A DNA stretch of 64,000 nt, from contig JAKSZP010009524.1 of assembly GCA_022478985.1 (NCBI GenBank), forward strand, positions 1 to 64,000, given 5' to 3'. The notes beneath the pieces are model-generated. The model saw only the letters and a program-made list of their open reading frames with translations. It did not search any database and was not told the DNA's origin. Positions 55,741 through 64,000 of this stretch are shown one piece after another. Both the position numbers and the translations under genes were made by a program. The first letter of the stretch is position 1; each line of letters opens with the position of its first letter. This stretch comes from Massospora cicadina (taxonomy: Eukaryota; Entomophthoromycota; Entomophthoromycetes; Entomophthorales; Entomophthoraceae).

Positions 55741-56290
55741 GTTGATACTTTCAAGAAAGACCAAATTTAACACAAGTTCATATATGAACCAAACCTCTGC
55801 AGAGTTGGCCATCAACCATGTGTTGGATTTTTTGCCCTCCTTTCCAGCTGCCTAGGTTACCTGTGGATCGCTAGGGGATGCTTCCAAATCGAGTTAATTG
55901 GATATTAGTTGACCACAAATTTGGGTTAATAGAGTTCAGGGAATTTAAGGTAATTCGCCAGGTTTGGATCCGTTGGGGATCAATCTGGGTGAATGCTTAA
56001 GATCTCATCGGGCATAGTTGCTGATAAAATTGGGGCATCTGATAGTTGTTCGTTGACTAATTATTAGGTGTACCAATTGGAATTGGTTGAATTTCATCAC
56101 CAAACAATTGGAAATTTAATAGCAGTTGCATGGCAAGTGATGCCGCCTGCAATTTGCAAATTAATCAATTGATTTTGACTTGCTATAATTGGTAATGAGT
56201 TCCATTACCTAAGCAGGTCATTAGCCAAATATGGTTGGTTCACTGTGATTGAGCGGGAAACTTTATAGACACGTTTTCTGGCTCTTTCTT
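55741..56290. other. Non-coding stretch between elements D and E
   Basis: Moderate GC, no frame of note. It probably includes the left part of the element E LTR, and perhaps the D 3' LTR, but no matching partner exists in the window to set the limits. Confidence 0.35.
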
Positions 56291-56960
56291 TTTTTAGTTA
56301 TTGAGGATGTCTGATGGAGGAATCCTAACCAGATGAAGAAGACCATGGCCAGTGAACTGTTGGTAGGAAGTTAAATGCCAAAGGCTTTGTTTCATGGCTG
56401 AGGCGCAAACCAAGGGTTGGGCGCCGAATTCCCTCTATAAATTCCCTAACAATTCACATTAATAAAGTGTCAGTTAGTTAGCTAGAATCTTATCATAGTT
56501 CTAAGTTCTATTCATATTCAATTATTATCGTTGTTGTATATAATAACTGGTGACTATTTTGTCATATAAAGAGTAAGGATCAAAGATACTTAGAGAATAA
56601 GCTGAACTTAGATGGGAATCTCTGCAGACTTCGCATGATGAGAAGAATGGCCATAAACCTCTGAATTTGAGAGTGGATCAAGTTAGGCGGATAAGGGAAG
56701 AAGTCCCTATAGTCAACATAAAAGGTTTTTGTTGAGAAGTACAGATCTAGCGTTGGATCAACTCAGGTTTATCTATTCAACTATGGATAATAGGATTCAT
56801 ACTATTATTAATCAACTATCAACTATTATAAAACAGTGCAAATCGTGCATATATAGAACCTGTGAAGTTAATTATTAGGAGCTATCAATTAGTGAAGAAC
56901 CCAGTATTGTAACATTTGATACTCATGAGAAAAGTAGCCAACTCATAACTTTCCTACAAT

Positions 56961-56977
56961 TGGTGCTCACTAAAGAG
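56961..56977 (+). other. Element E primer-binding site
   Basis: TGGTGCTCACTAAAGAG, two bases after CCTACA. The first 12 bases are identical to the primer sites of elements F and G. Confidence 0.75.
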
Positions 56978-57002
56978 GTTTTGAGTAAGATACATTAATA
57001 TA

Positions 57003-58275
57003 AGATGTCATACAAGGATGAGTTAAGAAAACTCTGGATGGAATTGGCAACCATCAACAGGAACGCCTTCAAATTCTGCCAATCATCAAGAATTCACTGC
57101 CTTGGAGGAGAGAGTCACCAAGATTAATAGAGGAGTCAAAGATGCCCCCATTTTCAGTAATGAGATACTAGGAAAAGTAGCGTCATTAAAGAAGAAAGAA
57201 GAATATCTAGTTTAAGAAGTTTACTTTTTAAACTGAATGTGAAGTGGATTAAATTTTAGCGTTCACTTAGCTCAGATATAGAGCGTCTAGGGAAGCAATT
57301 CAAAGAGTTGAAGACTCATAGATGCAAATGTGAACCCTATGCGGAGATCAATGCCAAAGAAAGGACCCCAAGAACTCCAGTTGGGAAGTCGACTATTCCT
57401 AAAAATATGCCAACTGCATTCACAGACATTTCAGAGATGACCCCTGAAATCAATACTCAAGTCAGTTGAGTAGTTGAACTGAGAGTTTTATCTAGAGAAA
57501 CTTCAGTGGAATTTAGAGCTACGCCGAAATTACCACATTTCATAAGGATAATGCCCCTGAGTTCTTCCAATTGTTTGACATGACAATATTTTGGGTATGG
57601 CAATTGCCAAAAAGCTTTGATGGTGATGAACTGTTTAATCACCAACCGTCAAAACTTGGTGTTACCCCGTCTAGAGGGGGACAGCTGATATTACTTGGAG
57701 GCCAAAGCTGCCTTAATGGAATAATTTGGAAGTCCCACGCGTATGTCAAAGCGCAAACAGGAATAAATGGGAATTTAATTCCAGAAGGATGAGTCCTTAG
57801 CAAGTTTCGCTTACCAATTCTACCATGGATTACAGATTTAAGTCAGAGTTAAAGTACTGGACAATTTTTATGTGCAGACCATGTTGCAAGTGGCCCTTTG
57901 GCCCTATCATGATTTACATTGAATGATGTCTTCCATGTATCAACCAAAATTACAACCTTGCAAATGGTGGATCATTTTAAGATACTAAGAGACACATTTG
58001 AGGCCCCTAATCAAAGCTTCAAGCCAAGTCCATCTTGAAATTCGAATCCTATAAAGGTGACTGAAAGTGCTAAGGAGTCCAACAATCAGACCACACTGGG
58101 AAACAAGCCTGAGGAGTTTAAGCGGATGGACAAGGATGATAAACGCTGTCATCAGTGTGGAGGAAAGGGACACTTTGCTGCTCAAAGCTATAACAAGAAG
58201 CTAAATGAGCAGACCAACGTGGTCCAGAAAAAAGAGGCCAAACCCGCACATGAGTTGGAAGAAGGACCCAAGGCC
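57003..58275 (+). pseudogene. Element E gag
   Basis: Opens near 57005 with MSYKDELRKLWMELA, then basic and helical fragments in changing frames. A capsid-like region around 57530-57960 includes ATPKLPHF and DESLASFAYQFYHGL. The last frame (58057-58278) holds the zinc knuckle CHQCGGKGHFAAQS; the final Cys has become Ser. A lysine-rich tail follows. Confidence 0.78.
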
Positions 58276-58280
58276 TAGAC

Positions 58281-59020
58281 ATGGATCAGTATAGAGCTGC
58301 AGTCAAAACCTTTCCACCCAATATCTTAAATGAAGAAATTGTCATTAGTGATCTGTTTGTCAATGACAATGCGCAGAACCAATTTTATCAAGTAGTCAAT
58401 TTAGATGCCAACGTAAATACCAGATCTGTAGTAAAAGGGATTGACCCTGAAATAATCAAGGTTGTCGCTCTCCCATATGTGCAACAACTAGCAGACAAGA
58501 TTAGATCCACAAAGAATCCGTTAGATCTGGACGAGGTCAGATTGGATGAGGCAAATCTGTCTATCCCCCTTAGTGAAATTATGGAATCATTTCCTGATCT
58601 ATCAGTGCAAATTATTCAAACCCTCAATTTGGCGAATAGCGCCACTATACACTCAGTAAACACAATTTTACAATACTTTGAGTGTATATATTGATATACT
58701 GGTTAGTTATGTAAAGTTGCTGGCGATAATTGACAGTGTAGCACCTTTCAATATTATCTCAACTAATCTGGTGAAGAAGATGAGAATCTCGCCTGATTTG
58801 GAACATAAGAATAAATATGGGACCTCTGGGCCAAGTACAACCATTCCTGGTGGTATGTATAGCACTATAACGCTTTAATTTGGATCTTTAGTGGTATTTG
58901 TCCCAGAAATAGTTTTGTCCAACCGAAACTATGATATTCTGATCGGTACTGAGTTTCTAATAAATTACAGAGTTAAATTTGGCTTCAAAAAAAACGTTTA
59001 CCATATTAGGATAAAAAATA
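58281..59020 (+). pseudogene. Element E pre-protease region and aspartic protease
   Basis: Frame 58281-58694 (137 codons, acidic, no recognised domain) leads into frame 58678-58878, which reads LLAIIDSVAPFNIISTNLVKKM. This is an active site with Asp kept but 'TGA' changed to SVA, followed by KYGTSGPSTT. YDILIGTEFLINY near 58930-58970 closes the protease. Confidence 0.8.
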
Positions 59021-59737
59021 CCTCTAGTGTATCATAGATATGGGGAAACTCCACTGATCAGGAGAAACAATTTCATCAATATGATTAACAATTGTGGCAT
59101 TTTCCTAATTTGCTACTAATTGGTTGGGCAAAAAAGAAGTGAAATGCTGATGGAAATATTGGAAAATTGGGGAATTCCACATATAAAGCAGAAATTTGAG
59201 GACCATATCACTGGGATCACAGATCATAGTTGATAAGGAGCAACGTTGGAAATACCTGAGCTGTTGTATGGAGAGGTCAGTAGCCTTGGAAGAAGTCCAG
59301 AGTAGAGTTATGAGTGGCTCCAAAAATAGTTAAGCTGGGTCATGGAGAAATTGGTGTTCTCCTGAAAAAGTTGAATGTAAAACTGATGAAGATTGAAAAA
59401 TCAGATCATTTCATTTGTCCATCTGATCCTGACAGCGGAATGAGGAAAACCATGATTTTGGGACCCTCAATGAGATTAGATTACCAGTAGGGGTAGCTGA
59501 GGGTATCAATATTGGTCAATCAAGAGCAACTATCTGATGATGGAAAGACAAAAAGGAGGAGGTGCTCAAACAATTCAAAAATATCAGGAAATCTTCACCC
59601 AGGATGATCAAAATTTGGGATGTGCAAGGAATATCATCCATAAAGTCAACACCAGGGAAAACTTGCTTATAAGGATGAGACCAATTTGACGGTCAAAGGC
59701 CGCTGAAGTAGGAGTGGAATAAGAGATCAGAAATCTA

Positions 59738-60450
59738 GTGAAGCACGGGCTTCTAGTTCCATCATTGAGTCCCTTAGCAATCCCTATCCTTATTGTGAAG
59801 AAAAATGGCTTTAATCGAATGGTGATTAATTATTGGAAGCTGAATAAGATAATGAAGAAGGATTCATATCCATTACCTTGGATCAACGATAAATTAGCTC
59901 AATTGAGAGAAGAGAAGTATCTTTCCATGATAGACCTTATATTAGGATATTGGCAAGTCAATTTTCTAAGTAAAAATCAAGAGGAATGCACGATCATCAC
60001 TGTGAAGGGGCTATATCAACTCACTAGGATGCCCAAGGTCTTTTCAATGAGCCTGCGACGTTCCAGAAGGCCATGGACACCATATTAAATGACTTAGATT
60101 TTTCATTCGTCATGGTTTAATTGGATGATATAAATTTGTTCAGTAGGACCTATACGGACAATTTACACCACTTGGAAGAAGTCTTCAAGAGACTGTCCGC
60201 GGCCAACCAGAAGATTAAGCCAAGGAAGTGCTACTTCTTCAAGAAAGATTTGAAATATCTGGGATATGTTATTAACTCCAGTGGACTGCAGCTTCAAGAC
60301 CAGAAGATTGAGGCCATAGAGTGGATGGCCATCCTGAGAAGTGACCAAGATATTCAGGTGCTCCTTGGAATGGTCAGATACGTCCAAAGATTCATGATGG
60401 ATTTTGAAAGAATTGCCGAGCCCCTCTTTCATTGTGAAGGATCCAAAGAA
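59738..60450 (+). pseudogene. Element E reverse transcriptase
   Basis: Frame 59738-60088 reads [42 protein letters not shown] and YLSMIDLILGYWQV (fingers and palm with the first Asp in MIDL). Frame 60121-60642 begins MDDINLFSRTYTDNLHHLEEVF, with the catalytic aspartates intact, and runs through CYFFKKDLKYLGYVI. A stop (V-stop-LDD) and one frameshift separate them. This is the best preserved reverse transcriptase of the D-G group. Confidence 0.9.
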
Positions 60451-60539
60451 TGGATTTTTTGTAATGAAGAGGCCCAGAGTTCTTTCGATGAGTTATGCCA
60501 CTATCTGATAGATCCTCCGATATTAAAATATTCTAATTT

Positions 60540-60930
60540 CAATCAAGAAGCTATAGTACAGACTGATGCTTCATTAATGGAAATTAGCGACATCCTTAGT
60601 CAAGTAGATGCGCTTGGGGATGAGCATCTGGTAGCTTATTAGAGATGGATGCTAATAGCAGCAGAATGGAATTACATCTTACTGAGCATAAATGCCTTGC
60701 AGTGATTTATGCTTGTAAGCAGTTCAAGGTGTTTATTCATGGAACGCACTTTAGATTGGTGACGGAAGTCTCTTCCCTTCATTGGCTGCATAACCTAAGT
60801 ATCTTGAAGGACATCTGGCCCAATGGGCAATGCAGCTTCGGGCTTATGACTATGAGATAGTTCACCAAGCAGGAGCTTCTCACCAGAATGCATATGGCAT
60901 ATCAAGGTTGACAATGGATTCAAGTGATAT
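60540..60930 (+). pseudogene. Element E RNase H
   Basis: AIVQTDASLMEISDILSQ gives the first block. Across a stop, frame 60645-60860 reads ELHLTEHKCLAVIYACKQFKVFIHG and VTEVSSLHWLHNL; the usual TDH..L has Glu for Asp. The end block (LRAYDYEIVHQAG) lies in the next frame near 60835-60875. Confidence 0.85.
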
Positions 60931-61139
60931 ACCAACAAGCTGATGAGCTGTTTCAGAGAATGGTCAATGTATAAATTAGGAACGAGCCCCAAGAGATCCA
61001 AGGTTTGATTCGAAAAAGCAATGGAAAACACCAAGACCAAGGATGGACAAGTTTTTAAGACAATCAACGGAAAACGATTGTTATTCCCAAGACCATCAGA
61101 ACAAGCACAAGCAATTAAGCCGCGCATAAAGTTTTCAGG

Positions 61140-62170
61140 GATGGAGGCCTGAGGAAGATGACTGACCACATTTGCCAGTACTATTACTGGAAGTCTATCA
61201 ACTACAATGTGGCTTTATATCTGGCTTTTTGTGTGGAGTGCCAGTTGCACAAACCCCACAAAAACATGACTGGATATTGACTGGTCCGCCTTGAATTTGC
61301 CTGGCATACAGTATCCATTAATGTGATGAGACCACTAACCATGAGCACAGGGGGAGTCAAATATTATAGTTGTGATTGACCATCTGTCTAGATGGGTCGA
61401 GACAAAATACCCTGGCAAAAGTGCACGCTAAAAGCACTGAAAAAGTTTTCTTTTGGATCAATTTGTATAGCACCATAGATGCCGCAAGTCTTGTTAAGTG
61501 ACAATGGAATGAATTTTGCGTCCCATGTGATCCTGAAGTTGAATGCGATAATGGATATCTGAGAAGTCATATGAGTACCTTACCAGTTGGAGACAAACAG
61601 ACTGGTAGAACAAGTCAATGGAACACTGGCTGTGACGCTGAAGAAGCTGGTCGCTTGGAGAACTTCTGCATGGGGAACATACCTCAGTTTAGTGATGTTT
61701 GCATATAGTATCAATCACCATATGGCAATGGGAAAACGCCATTCGAATTGCTGTATGTATTGAAGGCCATGTTACCGCCAATTCTATTTGGTGGTTGAGC
61801 CAAAGTCAGGGATGAGTGCCAAGCAGTACTTGCTCTGATTGTCAAATATCCTGATTGAGATGCAATTGCAAGCATTCAAAATGGCTTTGAAGAAGAAAAT
61901 TAAGGCAAAACGATGAATGATAAGAACTGACTGGCATTATCATAATACCGCATAGGTAATAAAGTTGCCTACTGTAAAAAGAATGGTTTTTGATAGAAGG
62001 AACAAGTTGTATGCGTTGTGGTCAGGTATCTTCAAGATCATTCCAATTTGGTGATATATGCCTATTTCATCAAGAACCTCTTGGATGGAAGGATTGTGAA
62101 TTGAGTCCATGCTAAATATCTAAAGCAGTGGATTGAAGAATCAATATTAAGTCTGCCAGCTAAAACGGGC
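61140..62170 (+). pseudogene. Element E integrase
   Basis: Near 61150-61260 a frame reads MTDHICQYYYWKSINY and CVECQLHKP, a zinc domain with its CxxC. The core blocks are in changing frames: AWHTVSINVM near 61297-61330 (first Asp apparently Asn), LLSDNGMNFAS near 61490-61520 (second Asp). The C-terminus near 62100 reads VHAKYLKQWIEES. No chromodomain is evident. Confidence 0.75.
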
Positions 62171-62368
62171 GCTGGACAAAAGTTTCTTTAAAGATCCTCA
62201 CCTTCTGATATGACTTCCTAGGCTGTTAGCAGAGGTGCATATTAGGATTTTTTTATTTCTTTAATCCCTTTGTTTGGCCCATTTGCAAATAAAGATACGT
62301 GGCGGCTCCACCTTTTTGGGTTGGGCACCACTAGTGCTGCTAAAAAAGAACTAATATTAATAGCGTTA

Positions 62369-62602
62369 CCAAAGGACTGATGAACCATTGAGATGGTTAT
62401 GTCATGACATCTTTTGGTTATGTCCTAGAAAAGGACTGCTGAACCAAATAAATGATTAAATCTTAAAAAATAAGACCTCTGAACTATAAAAACTGGTAGG
62501 TTAGAGTATACCTAAGAACCAGTTTGAGACTAGTACTAAAAAAAAAAGAACCAGTTTGAGAATATTAAGATGGAACGCTGAACCAAGTGAAGGTTATGTC
62601 CC
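62369..62602 (+). repeat. Degenerate short tandem repeats
   Basis: GGACTGATGAACCATTGAGA, GGACTGCTGAACCAAATAAA and GGAACGCTGAACCAAGTGAA recur, with GGTTATGTC(C) three times and AGAACCAGTTTGAGA twice, between A-rich runs. Unit lengths vary. Confidence 0.55.
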
Positions 62603-63322
62603 ATATAAAAAAAAGAAAAAAATAAAAGATTTATAAAAAAATAAGAAAAAAACATTAAAAATGCACATAAAAAAGTCATACATTTTTATATTACTTTACT
62701 AGTTATTATCTAGTTGGGAATGATACTGCTATGTCGCCTCTTGGGAGGGAGGATGTATAAAAGTAGAGGTAATAAACCATCAAAATCTATTTGAGATTGG
62801 GCGTTAGCAAGGGTCAGACCTTCTCAAATCCAAGTTCATTGAGCGGAGGCTGATCCCTGCAAGAACGTGATGAGGGTAAGAGAGATGGAGGTGTCAGTAC
62901 TTGCCAAACATTATATCCCAGATCAGGGAAGGAAGCTGTCAGAAGATTGACTGTGGGCTCTGCTAGTTTATAGGCCAACCAGTATGAAGAATGGTCAGCC
63001 CTTGTCATTTTACCTTAGGCGATGGGGCCAGCAGCACTGGCTGACCCCTTGGCATCTCACCCGCGCCATTTGGGGATCCCCCAACCCTACCCTAACCAAC
63101 AAGAATAAATATAAATTTAATTAAAAGGTAGATTGGGCAAAAAGAGATATTTATATAAAGAAAGTGCCAGGTAATTACTATATAAAAAAGGGCTACTGCG
63201 CCCACTGCTGAACTATTGGATCATTGCTGCATCTTCCAGCCAACCATTCTTCTCAGCCTTCTGCTGCGCTATTCTCATCCCTGGCGTTGACCATCTTGCC
63301 CTATCCTTCTGATGTCTGAATT
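62603..63322. other. Non-coding stretch, no gene recognised
   Basis: An A-rich start, then moderate GC. GGATGTATAAAAGTAGAGG (62752-62770) looks like a TATA box and could belong to an LTR, but no partner copy is seen. Confidence 0.4.
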
Positions 63323-63815
63323 AGTTTTGGCTCATCCTCAGCCTTGAGTCACCAGTGAGCCATATATATACTTATTTAAACAACTATTAAAATTAAATTC
63401 AGTTTAGTGATAATGCACCAGAAACAGCTTTGGTCACTTGGGTACTTAGAATATCTCAGCTTCTCACTGATGACACTATTTACCTCTACGTAGTTGATCA
63501 TTTGGGAATCGCCTTTTTCAGGAGCTCATTGATTGTTATATATGAGGCACCAGAAACAACCTTGGCCGCCTCAAACTCAGGATTGCTGGTTTCTTATGAG
63601 ACTTACTAAATTAATACAATTGTATCATCCTTATCTACTAGTCGCTGGTGATCCATAATCTAATTTGGTAATTGATTATCAGGCGCTGGAAACATCCTCA
63701 GCCACCTCAAACTCAGGATTGTCAGGTTCTGCAGACATTTACTTATATGAATTAATGGATCATAAGCTATTAGCAACCAGTTTTTGAATACCAAATTGTG
63801 CCATCAATTGCCCAC
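63323..63815 (+). repeat. ~135-bp tandem array
   Basis: Units start at 63415 and 63547 (GCACCAGAAACA in both) and 63683 (GCGCTGGAAACA), 132 and 136 bp apart. Two of them share CCTCAAACTCAGGATTG. A shortened unit lies before (from about 63323, sharing CATCCTCAGCC). Unit ends share (A/C)ATTGATT and AGGC(A/G)C. Confidence 0.7.
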
Positions 63816-64000
63816 TCCATCCTAACTTCCAGTCTTGGCGGAATACTTGGTTTCAGATTGACCCAATTTGTGGAGCAACTACCTAGCAATCTTATTAAAC
63901 ACCACGAAATTTAGTCAATGAGCCATTCTTCAGGATTGACCATATCCTCCTAAATAATGATAAATCATAGGAGGATTTCATATGGTTAAAATTCTAACAT

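Larger units (their letters stand above)
56291..62200 (+). mobile_element. Element E: Ty3/Gypsy element, frames broken
   Basis: Plus-strand gag with zinc knuckle, protease, reverse transcriptase, RNase H and integrase in order. A primer site at 56961 implies that the 5' LTR ends at about 56958 (CCTACA). The LTR start is unknown; a TATA-like CTATAAATT at 56434 and an AATAAAG at 56461 lie within it. No 3' LTR was recognised before 64000. Same group as D, F and G, judging by protease and reverse transcriptase motifs. Confidence 0.82.

Noticed and set aside
56291..62600. LTR pair for element E based on GGGTTGGGC(G/A)CC near 56415 and 62318
   Set aside because: Similarity does not extend beyond a short block and the surrounding order does not match.

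Overview
The window looks like a transposon graveyard from a repeat-rich eukaryotic genome. No intact host gene, rRNA, functional tRNA, CRISPR array or bacterial feature was found. Almost everything that can be read is decayed retrotransposon. The mix (chromodomain Ty3/Gypsy elements, non-chromodomain Ty3/Gypsy elements, an apurinic-endonuclease LINE, tRNA-derived SINEs, short Helitron-like elements) and the long AT-rich stretches suit a TE-rich filamentous fungus. With no host gene present, that assignment is inference only. Every long coding frame is broken by stops and frameshifts.

Layout. 1-140: the end of an LTR. 711-13960: a minus-strand LINE split by a complete minus-strand chromovirus (8098-13645; 5-bp target duplication AGTTG; LTRs, primer site and polypurine tract visible). 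14135-14549: a tRNA-like repeat broken by a 331-bp Helitron-like element. 14721-21091 and 22252-28815: two related minus-strand chromoviruses (A and B) with 1.15-1.35-kb LTRs and pol but no recognisable gag; one LTR of A carries a SINE. 28821-32292: AT-rich, Helitron-like remains with a 50-bp minisatellite. 32293-46054: plus-strand Gypsy element F, whose 5' LTR is split by minus-strand element G (32353-39687, target duplication GACTA) and whose reverse transcriptase region carries a minus-strand SINE. 46060-48802: a GC-richer fragment, a foldback element, a third SINE, a 70-bp tandem array, a tRNA-like repeat and a 313-bp Helitron-like element. 49010-55740: plus-strand Gypsy element D, interrupted by a solo LTR of the A/B family with a perfect target duplication (GCTTC). 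56291-62200: plus-strand Gypsy element E. 62369-63815: two short degenerate tandem arrays.

How the parts relate. Two retroelement groups coexist. One (Gypsy-1, A, B and the solo LTR) has a chromodomain at the pol C-terminus. The other (D, E, F, G) has reverse transcriptase motifs of the LDDIxxFS type. E, F and G share one primer-binding site, TGGTGCTCACTA, so they probably use the same tRNA primer. Nesting gives relative ages: LINE before Gypsy-1, A before its SINE, F before G and before its SINE, D before the solo LTR. The three SINEs share a 3' tail that should mark a common LINE partner; that partner is not in this window. The most notable observations are the SINE tail, the Helitron-like family that carries an expandable minisatellite, the gag-less A/B elements, and a peptide frame that is conserved inside the A/B/solo LTRs.
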